Source of the DNA: Verrucomicrobiota bacterium
GTDB lineage: Bacteria; Verrucomicrobiota; Verrucomicrobiia; Verrucomicrobiales; Verrucomicrobiaceae
DNA length: 42,086 nucleotides
Assembly: GCA_017301975.1 (NCBI GenBank)
Contig: JAFLEI010000049.1
Coordinates: 1-42,086, forward strand
Direction of reading: 5' to 3'
The notes beneath the pieces were generated by a model. That model was not told the DNA's origin. It saw only the letters and a list, made by a program, of their open reading frames with translations, and did not search any database. This document shows, piece after piece, positions 1 through 7,864 of this stretch (position 1 is the stretch's first letter; every line of letters starts with the position of its first letter). The position numbers and the translations under genes are program-made.

Positions 1-166
1 TGCTCTGCACGTGCTGCTGCGCGGCCGTGACGCTCATCATCTGCGCCAGGGCGGCCTCGTCTTCCTTGATGCGCTGCTGCACGCTTCTGAGCATCTCGAG
101 CTGCTGCTTGAGCAGCAGGCCGGCGGGGTGTGTGATTGAGTGCTCATGGTGCACACACTCTACCAA
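1..166 (-). CDS. Partial coiled-coil hypothetical protein
   Basis: An open frame enters from the left edge and reads on the minus strand back to a possible TTG start at 166. An AGGAGA-like ribosome site lies about 8 bases upstream of that codon. The visible residues are rich in Gln, Glu, Lys and Leu (for example LLLKQQLEMLRS and QQRIKEDEAAL), which suggests a helical coiled-coil segment. No family is recognised and the C-terminus is outside the window. The TTG start is a guess; a GTG lies four codons further in. The adjacent plus-strand frames are less protein-like. Confidence 0.3.
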   Translation of the reverse strand, partial: MVECVHHEHSITHPAGLLLKQQLEMLRSVQQRIKEDEAALAQMMSVTAAQQHVQS

Positions 167-328
167 ATTGGGTTCTCCTAGGGCGAGGCGCGGGAAAAAG
201 CGGCTTTCTCCTTCGTGTTCATGTCGCCTGACCCCATCTTGATGCTGAGTTCGCAATGAAATCCCACATGCAGGGACGGACCCTGTCGAAGCCCTTGACG
301 GTGTTTGGAGCTGGGGGTATCGCACCTG

Positions 329-586
329 ATGAAGCGACGACTTGCAAGGATAGGGATCTTCATGGCGACGACCACTGCGGCCTTCTGGGCCATGGCACAG
401 GCGGCGGATCACTTTTATCCCGCCGGCAAGAACGCACCGGCATGGCTGGATCGTTGCCTTGGAACGGCCGGGATGTTCTATCTCTTCTTCATGTTCATGT
501 GTGTGAAGTCACTGATCTTTCCTGCGCCCGTCACTCCGCCGGCGGAGGAGTCGCGGGCCACTGAATCAGGCCCGCAGCAGGAATAA
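329..586 (+). CDS. Small two-helix membrane protein, unknown function
   Basis: This 85-residue protein starts MKRRLARIGIF. Two hydrophobic stretches are visible, at about residues 6-25 and 48-66 (GMFYLFFMFMCVKSLIF), followed by a short hydrophilic tail rich in Glu and Pro. That is consistent with a small inner-membrane protein with both segments spanning. The start at 329 puts a basic N-terminus before the first helix; a G-rich stretch about 14 bases upstream is only a weak ribosome site. An upstream GTG at 305 would add eight residues. No family is recognised and it has no operon partner. Confidence 0.5.
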   Translation: MKRRLARIGIFMATTTAAFWAMAQAADHFYPAGKNAPAWLDRCLGTAGMFYLFFMFMCVKSLIFPAPVTPPAEESRATESGPQQE

Positions 587-590
587 AGAA

Positions 591-630
591 GGCGCTGGAG
601 TGCCGCCTTCGGTGGCGCCTCCTTTCAAGC
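591..630 (+). terminator. Possible hairpin terminator
   Basis: An imperfect hairpin (GGAGTGCCGCC, loop TTC, GGTGGCGCCTCC) begins within about 12 bases of the preceding stop codon and is followed by a very short T run. The position fits a terminator of the small membrane-protein gene. The stem has mismatches and the T tract is weak. A separate run of nine T lies further on, near 690. Confidence 0.3.
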
Positions 631-720
631 AACGGCTGCGCTCCTTGGGTGGCGGTGGAGGCAGGCGGGCGGTGGATGGCCCACGCCTTGTTTTTTTTTG
701 CCCAGCACCCCCTTTCCTGC

Positions 721-912
721 TCACGCGGCGGATTTCAGGATGAAGGCTTCGACGATTTGCCAGTTCCTGGGTCCGGCATAGACGATTTTCCCTTCGATGT
801 CGGCGCTGTCCATGAGGCGCACCTGGATGGCACGCCATTCGGGCGCCTGCGGGTGGGGCTCGCCAAGATGAGGTGTGGACTGCAGGACAAGAGGTTCGGA
901 GGAGGGTTTCAT
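721..912 (-). CDS. Small hypothetical protein
   Basis: The protein has 63 residues and starts MKPSSEPLVLQST. Its composition and codon use look coding: a Pro-rich N-terminus, then a segment (WRAIQVRLMDSADIEGKIVYAG) with beta-strand character. The ATG at 912 overlaps the TGA of the upstream minus-strand frame (909-911) in an ATGA arrangement, which supports this start over an in-frame GTG at 930 or 954. No family or motif is recognised. The coupling suggests a two-gene unit whose partner is the less certain 909-1148 frame. Confidence 0.6.
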   Translation of the reverse strand: MKPSSEPLVLQSTPHLGEPHPQAPEWRAIQVRLMDSADIEGKIVYAGPRNWQIVEAFILKSAA

Positions 913-1148
913 GCGTTCGTATTTACCCACGACTTTCGCCTGCTCCCTCCGCACAGGCGACCGAGTGTACCCTTATTGCGACCTAAGACTTTCACACCCT
1001 TGGCGGGCTGATTTGACACTGAATACCGCAGTATGACGACGACTTGCGGCCATGCATTCGCGATTTGCGCGTCATGAACCGTCAAGGAGATGAGGGCCGT
1101 TCCATAAGGGCCGCAGGTGCAGCTCCTGACAAAAAGGCCCACCTCCAC
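909..1148 (-). CDS. Doubtful small protein upstream of 721-912
   Basis: A 79-residue minus-strand frame with a GTG start. The middle (ALISLTVHDAQIANAW, then VVVILRYSVSNQPAKG) looks protein-like; the C-terminal 20 residues do not. The main support is its stop, which overlaps the next gene's ATG by four bases. No family is recognised. The gene may be shorter than drawn, or only a remnant. Confidence 0.3.
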   Translation of the reverse strand: MEVGLFVRSCTCGPYGTALISLTVHDAQIANAWPQVVVILRYSVSNQPAKGVKVLGRNKGTLGRLCGGSRRKSWVNTNA

Positions 1149-1315
1149 CGCCGTGCGCCGCGCAGCACCGGAAACGCCGATTTTTAATCGCCTCTGGCTG
1201 TGCGTCCTTTCAGCGGCGTCGCGAGAAAAGGCCTCCTGATCCGGCCGCGCACAAGGGTGCTGCGGAGCCTCTCCCAGAGCCGGTTAAAAACCGGCGCTCC
1301 CAGTAAATAATCCGC

Positions 1316-1612
1316 GCAGCCACCCCGCCCCTAAAATGGGGTCAGTGTGCAAATTCTTGACAAACTCTCACTTGAGCCCCCCCCTCCGCCCCGGCGCACT
1401 GATCTGGAAATTTCACCAACTCCGCAGGACCTGTAAAATGGGGTCAGTGTGCAAATTATTGACAAACTCTCACTTGAGCCCCCCTCCGCCCCGGCGCACT
1501 GATCTGGAAATTTCACCAACTCCGCAGGACCTGGGCGCGGACTTTTTTGCGCGCAACCACCCCGCCCCAAAATGGGGTCAGTGTGCAAATTCTTGACAAA
1601 TTATCGGGTGGT
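1316..1612 (+). repeat. Tandem decayed copies of the RAYT element end
   Basis: Two near-identical units of about 100 bp each begin with the 32-bp element end (copies at 1333-1364 and 1435-1466). Each continues into a decayed copy of the transposase 3' coding end: CCGGCGCACTGATC and AACTCCGCAGGA recur here and in the intact gene near 1627-1665. Translated on the minus strand, the units still spell a degraded version of the transposase C-terminus (AELVKFPDQCAG here, AEFLKFLDQCAG in the gene). The stack ends at the intact element's own left end (1567-1598). It looks like repeated partial insertion or replication slippage at one site. Confidence 0.8.
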
Positions 1613-2674
1613 TTACGACTCCGAACCGGCGCACTGATCGAGGAATTTCAGGAACTCCGCAGGAGCCTGGGCGCGGACTTTTTTGCGGTCGAACCGGCGG
1701 AGCTGCTGGCTGACGTTGGCGGCGGATTTCATGGCGAGCTTTTCGGCGAGCCATTCCTGCGTGACGGTGGTGCGCCGCCAGAGAAGATCGGCGAGGAGGA
1801 GCTTGCGGGGATCGGAGCCTTTGAGGCGTGCGGCTTCGGCGGGCTTGAGGCCGGCGGCTTTGAGTCCCTGCTGCAGCCAGGCTTCGGCCTGCTGCTGGCC
1901 GTGGGAGGCGACGTGGGGATCGGCGCGGTAGCTGCGGGATTTGGGGGCGCGATTCGTGAGGGCGGCATCGGCGAGCTTGCGCATGGCGTTGCCGAAGGCC
2001 TGGGTGCCCCAGAACCACCCGCGGCGGAGGTGGCTGCCGCGGGCGTCGGCGTCCTCGGGCAGCGGAGGGACGCCGCAACTGGCGAGCTCTTCGCTGAGGG
2101 CGCGGCGGTCGAGGCGCTTGATCATCTGGCGGCGGCCGGCGGCGTTGTCTTCGAGATTGAAGGCGCGGAGTCCGCTGGCGGCATCGAGCCATTTCGGGCG
2201 CTCTTTGGGCGGGAGGGCGTAGCCGCCGGCGAGGCTGCTCCAGCGGTAGTCGAGAATGCTTTTGCCGGCCTTGGGGCGGATGAGTTTGGCGCGCACGGGA
2301 TTGAGGTGAATATAATCCACCAGCGTCTGGTAGTGATAAGGGTCCGCGCCTTCGACGATGACGGCTTTGTAGCGGTCCCCGAAGAGGCGGCCCCACTGGC
2401 TGTGCCGGACGTTGTAACGGCGCGTGAGGGTGTTTTGCAGCCAGGACATGCCGGCGACGAGGTTGGGCTCCGGAGTCTGGAGGAAGAGGTGGTAGTGATT
2501 GCCCATGAGCACCCAGGCGTGGACGCGCCAGCCGGTCATCTCGCAGGCCTGGGAGAGGGTGTGGAGGAAGAAGCGGCGGTCGGCGTCATCATGGAAGATG
2601 GTTTCACGGCGGTTTCCCCGGGCCATGACGTGGTAGTAGGCGCCGGCTGACTGGATGCGGATGCTGCGTGGCAT
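1613..2674 (-). CDS. REP-associated tyrosine transposase (RAYT, Y1 HUH family)
   Basis: The 353-residue protein starts MPRSIRIQSAGAYYHVMARG. The Y1 transposase core spans about residues 8-125 and contains the HUH metal motif (MGNHYHLFLQT, His60 and His62) and a candidate catalytic Tyr87 in RRYNVRH, followed by LFGDRYKAVIVEG and YIHLNPVRA as in known RAYTs. A helical C-terminal half (about 250-340) includes a helix-turn-helix-like segment (QEWLAEKLAMKSAANV), which may recognise the repeats. RAYTs cut and rejoin single-stranded REP DNA with a 5'-phosphotyrosine intermediate. All catalytic residues appear intact, so the copy may be active. Confidence 0.93.
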   Translation of the reverse strand: MPRSIRIQSAGAYYHVMARGNRRETIFHDDADRRFFLHTLSQACEMTGWRVHAWVLMGNHYHLFLQTPEPNLVAGMSWLQNTLTRRYNVRHSQWGRLFGDRYKAVIVEGADPYHYQTLVDYIHLNPVRAKLIRPKAGKSILDYRWSSLAGGYALPPKERPKWLDAASGLRAFNLEDNAAGRRQMIKRLDRRALSEELASCGVPPLPEDADARGSHLRRGWFWGTQAFGNAMRKLADAALTNRAPKSRSYRADPHVASHGQQQAEAWLQQGLKAAGLKPAEAARLKGSDPRKLLLADLLWRRTTVTQEWLAEKLAMKSAANVSQQLRRFDRKKVRAQAPAEFLKFLDQCAGSES

Positions 2675-2702
2675 GCGGGGAGTCTAGGGGAACAGGGGTG
2701 AT

Positions 2703-2734
2703 TTTGTCAAGAATTTGCATCCTGACCCCGTTTT
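2703..2734 (-). repeat. RAYT end repeat, copy R4 (element right end)
   Basis: Reads TTTGTCAA, then ATTTGCA, CTGACCCC and TTTT on the plus strand. It lies about 30 bp upstream of the transposase start and forms the inverted partner of 1567-1598. GTCA/TGAC half-sites inside it could form a short hairpin, as REP elements do. Confidence 0.8.
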
Positions 2735-2928
2735 GATGCCGCTGGCGGGGCCGTTTTTCGGAGGGATCGTGTGGGGCCCGGGTGTCGTGTGTCTGGGCTT
2801 TTGCGGAGATGTTGGAGAGGATGAAGGAAGCTTCGACCGAACGGCTTGCGGGGGTGCGGCGTGGCTTGCGGGGCGTGAATCCGAACGAAACAGCGGCGAG
2901 AGTTATGCACCTCTTCGAGAGGCTTTAT

Positions 2929-2960
2929 TCTGTCAATAATTTGCACACTGACCCCATTTT
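2929..2960 (+). repeat. RAYT end repeat, copy R5
   Basis: Same 32-bp family, in the orientation of R4. The sequence after it contains TTGAACCGGAACATGGGTTG, which has a close counterpart after the distant copy at 35.8 kb, so at this site the repeat extends to about 80 bp or more. Confidence 0.8.
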
Positions 2961-3105
2961 GAGGCTGGTGGCGGGTCGCTGGGTTTGAACCGGAACATGG
3001 GTTGCACTGCTTGCCCCCTGCCCTGGCGGTCGGGGTGGCTTTACCGGGGCTTCAATCTGAAGCGGGCGATGGCGGAAGGGTGGCGCCTTTTTCAGGAGTC
3101 GATAT

Positions 3106-3137
3106 TTTGTCAATTATTTGCATACTGACCCCATTTT
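3106..3137 (+). repeat. RAYT end repeat, copy R6
   Basis: Same family and orientation, about 30 bp beyond the 3' end of the histidine kinase gene. The 490-bp stretch between the transposase and the kinase (2675-3165) holds only these three repeats and no convincing gene. Confidence 0.8.
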
Positions 3138-3165
3138 GAGGCGGTGGCGGTTTTTTTGGGCGGGG

Positions 3166-6100
3166 TCAGCCGATCCATTCGCGGAGCTTTTTGAGGTCCA
3201 CGGGCTTCACCATGTATTCGTTGAAGCCGGCGTTGCGGCCTTCGGCGAGGTCCTGGGGGCTGCCGTAGCCGCTCATGGCGATGAGGAGGGTGCCGGCATG
3301 CGCGGGCTGGGCGCGGAGGCGGCGGGCGACTTCGAGGCCGTTCATGCCGGGCAGGCCGATGTCAAGGATGATGACTTCGGGCAGAAACTCGGCGGCGGCG
3401 GCGAGCGCGTCCGGGCCGGTGAAGGCGATGCGGGTCTCATGCCCGCGGCGCTCATGCAGCAGGGCGAGGCTGCAGGCGGAGTCTTCGTTGTCGTCCACGA
3501 TGAGGATGCGCCGGGGCCGGCCTGTCGCGGTGGCGGGCTCTGCGGCGGTGGTGGAGGCTTCGGCTCCTGCTTCGGGGGCGAGGGCGGGAGGCGCAGCGGG
3601 GGCTTCGGCGGCGGCTTCCCGGATGATGAGCAGGGGGAGGCGCACGCAGAATTCCGCGCCGCGGTTCGGCCCTTCGCTTTTGGCTTCGATGCTGCCGCCG
3701 TGCAGTTTGACGAGGCGCTCGGCAAGCGTGAGGCCGAGGCCGAGGCCGCCGCGCTCGCGGTCGAGCGTGCGACTCTCCTGCACGAAGAGCTCAAAGATGC
3801 GCGGGAGGAGCTGGGCATCGATGCCCATGCCGCTGTCGCTGACGGTGATGACGGCCTCATGCCCTTCGCGCCGGGCGTCGATCTTGATGGTGCTGGCGTC
3901 GGCGCTGTATTTGCGGGCGTTGCTGAGGAGATTGCCAAAGACCTGCTCCAGCCGCGTGGCGTCTGCATCGAGGTAGAGGGGCTCTTCGGGAAGGTGCAGC
4001 ATGAGGAGCTGCCCGCGGTGCATGCAGTCGATCTGCGCGAGGCTCACGGCGGCGGCGAGGATCTCGCCGAGCGCGATGGGTTTTTTGCGCAGCTCGATCT
4101 TGCCCTGGGTGATGCGCGCGACATCGAGAAGATCGTCGATCATGCGCGTCATGTTTTCGATCTGCCGGGTGAGAATGGCGAGGGAGTGCGCGCTTTCTTC
4201 CGCATTGAGCACGCCGGATTTGAGCGCCTCGGTCATGTTGCGCATGGGCGCGAGCGGATTGCGCAGCTCATGCGCGAGCATGGCGAGAAATTCATCCTTG
4301 CGCCGCCCGGCCTGGGCGAGCTCTGCGGCATTGGCTTTGAGGGCGGTCTCGAGCTGGCGGCGCTCTGAGATGTCGGTATGGGCGACGATGGCACCGCCGA
4401 CTTCTGGCGGGGCGCGGAGGACGTGCATGGCAAACCAGCGCTCTTTGTCCGAGGCGTGGCAGGGATATTCCATCTTGAATTCCGGGGCCTGGCCGCTGAG
4501 CACGCTCTGGATGCCGGCGAAGGTCTGCTGCGCGCTTTCATCCCCCTCGGCGGCGGCTTTGCGGCAGACGGCCAGGTAGTCTGCGCCGATGCCGATGCGG
4601 TCTGGCGGGGCGTCGTCGCCGGCGAATTTGAGCCAGGGCTTGTTCACGGCGATGATGAGCCCGGCGGGATCCAGCACGGCGATCTCCGCCGGCAGGGTGT
4701 CGAGCACGGCGGTGTTGAAGCGCTCGCTGCGGGCCAGCACTTCGGCGGCGAGCATGCGCTCGGTCACGTCGAGATTGCTGCCCACCACCCACTCGGTCTG
4801 CCCCTGGTCATTGGTGCGCACGGTTTCCACGCATTCGATGTGGCGCACGGCGCCATCGCTCTGGCGGCGGATGCGGAAATGGCGGGTGCTGCGGCCGCCG
4901 CTGCGGATGGTTTCCTGGAGGATGCGGACGTTTTCCTCCAGGTCTTCCGGCAGCACGGCGAGGCTCCAGTCATCGTAATGCACCATGCCGTCCGCACTCG
5001 GGGGGATGCCGTAGATTTGAAACATGGGGGCGTCCCAGCGGACCTCGTTGGTGTGGACGTTCCACTCCCAGATGCCGACGCCGGTGGCGGAGGTGGCGAG
5101 GCGGGTGCGCTCTTCGCTTTCCACCAGCGCGCGCTCGGCGCGGTGGCGCGGGGTGATGTCACTGAAGTAGCAGACGACGCCGTGGCCGCCCTCTGGGAGG
5201 ACGACGCGCTGCACCTCCCATTCGTAGGCTTCTTCGGTGCCGTGGTCATGCCGTGCCTGGGCAAAGCGGGGGGAGATGTAGCGCTGCCCGGTCTCCAGAG
5301 TTTCGCGGAAATGAGCCACGATATCGGCGCCGGTTTCCGGGCCCCAGAGGATGTGCATCACTTCCTGCAGGCTGCGGCCGATGAGGGGCTGCACGCCGCG
5401 AAAGGCGGGCAGCGCGGCGGGATTGATCTGCCTCAGGCGGAGCTGGGAATCCACCACATAAGTGCCGATGGGCGCCTGCTCGATGAGGGAGGAAAAAAGC
5501 TCGGCCTTCTGCTGCGTGTGCAGCTCGGCCTGCTTGCGCTCGGTGATGTCTGAGAGCACGCCGTAGTGGCGCAGCGGCGCGCCGGATTCATCATACTCGG
5601 TCCGTGCGCGGTTGCTCAGCCAGCGCTCCGCGCCATCCGGGCGGCGGATGCGGAACTCATGATCAAAGGGCAGGCGCTGCGCGAGGCAGTGCTCCATTCG
5701 CAGCCAGAAGGCGGCGCGGTCCTCCGGGTGCAGCAGCTCGGTGAAGGACTCGCGCGTGGGGGTGAAGCTCTCCGGGCTGACGCCAAAGACCGCGTAAACT
5801 TCCGGCGACCACCCCAGGGTGCCCTCGGTGAAGGAGAGATCATAGACGCCCATCTGCCCGGCGGAAAGCGCGAGGGCGAGGTGCTCGCGCTCGATGCGCA
5901 GGGCGTGCTCCGCAGCCGTCTCCGGCCCGTGCGGCGCGGCGCCCGTGGGAGCCGTGCCCGGGGGCGGAGGGGCGGAGCGTGTCGCGGCCGCAGAGCCAGA
6001 GGCTACGGTGTCAGTGCGTGGCGCAGCCGGGCTGTCAGCAGATCTGCCGGTGGGCCGCGTACCGGGCGTGTCGGCGGAGGTGCCGCCCGAGGAGTCGGGC

Positions 6101-6264
6101 GCGAATGGCGAGGAGGGCGAGTCTCCGGGCGCTGCGGCCGTGCGTGCGGTGGCGGAATGAGCCGCGTCTGCCAGCAAGTCGTCCGCCATGGCCCCGCGCC
6201 CCTGCGGTGGCAGGTCCCCGGTTTGATTCAAAATGGAGCCGTCGTGCTGAACAAACTCATCCAT
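3166..6264 (-). CDS. Soluble four-PAS hybrid histidine kinase with receiver domain
   Basis: This 1032-residue protein has an Ala/Pro/Ser/Thr-rich disordered N-terminus (about 25-118), then PAS-like modules at about 127-245, 255-375, 385-500 and 510-640, ending in DITERK, DITPRH, DVTERM and DISERR signatures. HisKA follows with phospho-acceptor His665 (LAHELRNP), then a HATPase_c domain (N-box NLLSNARKYS, G-box DSGMGID) and a C-terminal receiver with phospho-acceptor Asp968 (VIILDIGLPGMNG). No membrane segment is seen, so it probably senses a cytoplasmic signal. The ATG at 6264 has GGAGA about 11 bases upstream; an internal Met26 is an alternative. No output regulator lies beside it, so phosphotransfer must go to a partner elsewhere. 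Confidence 0.93.
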   Translation of the reverse strand: MDEFVQHDGSILNQTGDLPPQGRGAMADDLLADAAHSATARTAAAPGDSPSSPFAPDSSGGTSADTPGTRPTGRSADSPAAPRTDTVASGSAAATRSAPPPPGTAPTGAAPHGPETAAEHALRIEREHLALALSAGQMGVYDLSFTEGTLGWSPEVYAVFGVSPESFTPTRESFTELLHPEDRAAFWLRMEHCLAQRLPFDHEFRIRRPDGAERWLSNRARTEYDESGAPLRHYGVLSDITERKQAELHTQQKAELFSSLIEQAPIGTYVVDSQLRLRQINPAALPAFRGVQPLIGRSLQEVMHILWGPETGADIVAHFRETLETGQRYISPRFAQARHDHGTEEAYEWEVQRVVLPEGGHGVVCYFSDITPRHRAERALVESEERTRLATSATGVGIWEWNVHTNEVRWDAPMFQIYGIPPSADGMVHYDDWSLAVLPEDLEENVRILQETIRSGGRSTRHFRIRRQSDGAVRHIECVETVRTNDQGQTEWVVGSNLDVTERMLAAEVLARSERFNTAVLDTLPAEIAVLDPAGLIIAVNKPWLKFAGDDAPPDRIGIGADYLAVCRKAAAEGDESAQQTFAGIQSVLSGQAPEFKMEYPCHASDKERWFAMHVLRAPPEVGGAIVAHTDISERRQLETALKANAAELAQAGRRKDEFLAMLAHELRNPLAPMRNMTEALKSGVLNAEESAHSLAILTRQIENMTRMIDDLLDVARITQGKIELRKKPIALGEILAAAVSLAQIDCMHRGQLLMLHLPEEPLYLDADATRLEQVFGNLLSNARKYSADASTIKIDARREGHEAVITVSDSGMGIDAQLLPRIFELFVQESRTLDRERGGLGLGLTLAERLVKLHGGSIEAKSEGPNRGAEFCVRLPLLIIREAAAEAPAAPPALAPEAGAEASTTAAEPATATGRPRRILIVDDNEDSACSLALLHERRGHETRIAFTGPDALAAAAEFLPEVIILDIGLPGMNGLEVARRLRAQPAHAGTLLIAMSGYGSPQDLAEGRNAGFNEYMVKPVDLKKLREWIG

Positions 6265-6860
6265 GGAAGGCCATTCTCCAAAAACACACGCATCTCAACA
6301 TCCAATGAAAGGGGATCATGGGGGGGCTCAGGTAGGGGTGCAGAATTGGTATTGAATTCGGGAGAGTTGCGCAGGGCATCGTTCTCGCGGGGACTTTTGG
6401 CCGTGTCGAAGCGAACAATTTCACCTTTTTTTCGGCGGGGCGCGGCTGGACGCGGATGGAGGCTGCGGCGCGGGGAGCTGGGGCCGTTTTGCCGAAAAGT
6501 GGTTTCTGGAATGAATGGCGCGAAGAGGGGAGGCGCTGGATCAAGCGATTTGGGAGGCGTGGGGACGTTCGGCTTGGGACGCGGAAACGGGAGGAAGAGG
6601 AAGCGGAAGCGGAAGAGGAGGCGGGAGCGGGAGCGGGAGAGGCTTGAGATCCGGGTTGCGGCTGTGGAAGAGGCTGCGGAGCAGGGTGAGGAGCAGGGTG
6701 AGGGGTGAAAGTGACTGGCTAAGGTTGCGGTGTTTCCCGTCCCGTCCCGTGCCCCGCATGCAGACGCATGCGCATGCGCTGTTCGTTTCATTTTGCCAGA
6801 CCACCGCTGATCCCCTGCCCTTCGCGATTCGAAAAAGGATGCCCCTCCCCTGCCCTCGCC
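6265..6860. other. Intergenic region with polypurine tract
   Basis: No convincing gene lies in these 600 bases. Open frames here translate to low-complexity Arg/Ser/Pro sequence. The plus strand carries an almost pure purine stretch at about 6581-6642 built from GGAAGC, GGAGCG and GGAAGA units, then a small duplication of GAGCAGGGTGAG near 6678-6700. The region separates the kinase from the defence genes. Confidence 0.6.
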
Positions 6861-7784
6861 TCACCCCTCCTCAAAGTAATCCGAGTCCACCCGCTTCAGC
6901 GCAATGGTCCGCACCGTGGACACGCCGACGCCATGCTCAATCATGAGCTCCGCCAGCCGCTGGCCGTTGATGAGGATGATCTTGTGCGTGACGCCCTTCG
7001 CGTAATCCAGCGCGTTTTTGTGGAAGTCGCTGGTGGTGATGAAGACGCCCTTGTTCGCATGCTTCCCCGCCAGCGCGCCGACAAAGCTCTGGATCGGCTC
7101 CCGCCCCACCGTGCTCTGCCAGCGCTTCGCCTGGACGTAGATGACATCCAGCCCGAGGCGGTCCTCGCTGATGATGCCGTCGATGCCTTCGTCGTTGGAC
7201 CGCTTCGTCACCTGCGCCGCCTCCGCGCGCGAGCCGCCGTAGCCCATGGCGAAGAGGAGATCGACCACGAGCTGCTCAAAGCGGTAGGGGTCCATGCGCG
7301 CCATGAGGTCCAGCAGATCGGAAGCGAGCTGCGCGCGGAGCTTGAGCTCGGCCTGCTCGATCTGATCGGTGGGGGTGAGTGGGCTGGGGTCTGAAATGGG
7401 GTCGGGTTCCGGGTCGGTGGTGGCTCCGCCACCGGAGCTTTTGCGCATCTTCTCCACAAAGCTCGGGTAAGCTGAGAGCACCTTGCTGTCGATGGTGGCC
7501 GGATTCGTGGCGAGGAGTTTCCGACCCTCCTCGGTGATGCGCAGGTGTCCCTTCTTCGGCTTCTCCACCAGCCCCGCCTGCTGCATGTACCACCCGGCCC
7601 AGCCTGCTCGATTAAAGACATACGTCTGCAACCCACTGGGCAACCGCTCATCCCTCTGCTCCTCCGAAAGCCCCAGCGCATCCGCCGTGAGTGCGCTGTA
7701 TTCTTTCTGATGCAGCTCTTTCCCTGCGGTGCCGAGCACCCGCAGGAGCGGCAGCATCATTTCTTGGTAGGTGGGGATGGGCAT
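6861..7784 (-). CDS. mrr: Mrr-type restriction endonuclease
   Basis: A 307-residue protein with the two-part Mrr layout. The N-terminal winged-helix-like Mrr_N region (about 1-110, ending GHLRITEEGRKLLA) is followed by a Pro-rich linker (about 125-145) and a PD-(D/E)XK nuclease domain (about 160-300). The nuclease motifs are visible: MDPYRFEQLVVDLL, then the Asp in EGIDGII and the Gln-x-Lys in YVQAKRW. Mrr proteins cut modified DNA (type IV restriction) and are typical of defence islands. No methylase partner is nearby, consistent with type IV. It sits 80 bp downstream of the ABC-3C operon on the same strand and may be co-transcribed, but its base composition is closer to the chromosome. Confidence 0.9.
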   Translation of the reverse strand: MPIPTYQEMMLPLLRVLGTAGKELHQKEYSALTADALGLSEEQRDERLPSGLQTYVFNRAGWAGWYMQQAGLVEKPKKGHLRITEEGRKLLATNPATIDSKVLSAYPSFVEKMRKSSGGGATTDPEPDPISDPSPLTPTDQIEQAELKLRAQLASDLLDLMARMDPYRFEQLVVDLLFAMGYGGSRAEAAQVTKRSNDEGIDGIISEDRLGLDVIYVQAKRWQSTVGREPIQSFVGALAGKHANKGVFITTSDFHKNALDYAKGVTHKIILINGQRLAELMIEHGVGVSTVRTIALKRVDSDYFEEG

Positions 7785-7864
7785 GTGGGTGAATTCAATT
7801 CGGCCTATTTGATCCGGCTTCCAGATACTTTATCGAGCACTCTCGCAATAATTGGAAAGTTAAG

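Larger units (their letters stand above)
1567..2734 (-). mobile_element. RAYT element with terminal inverted repeats
   Basis: The transposase gene is bounded on the left by a 32-bp sequence at 1567-1598 and on the right by its reverse complement at 2703-2734, matching at 29 of 32 positions. The shared blocks, read from the right end, are TTTGTCAA, ATTTGCA and CTGACCCC. Six further copies lie in the window. RAYTs are single-copy Y1 HUH transposases linked to dispersed REP sequences. Here the paired ends and the stacked partial copies suggest that the element, or its ends, has moved. Confidence 0.7.

Noticed and set aside
1547..2650. Long plus-strand frame of 367 codons
   Set aside because: It is antisense to the RAYT gene; its Gly/Ala/Glu-rich translation is the usual shadow of a GC-rich gene.
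3118..6708. Three long plus-strand frames (3118-4368, 4378-5553, 5566-6708)
   Set aside because: All are antisense to the histidine kinase, whose domains and catalytic residues are complete on the minus strand.
6228..6791. Minus-strand frame of 187 codons before the kinase
   Set aside because: Low-complexity Arg/Phe/Leu/Pro translation of a polypurine tract, and its end overlaps the kinase start in another frame.
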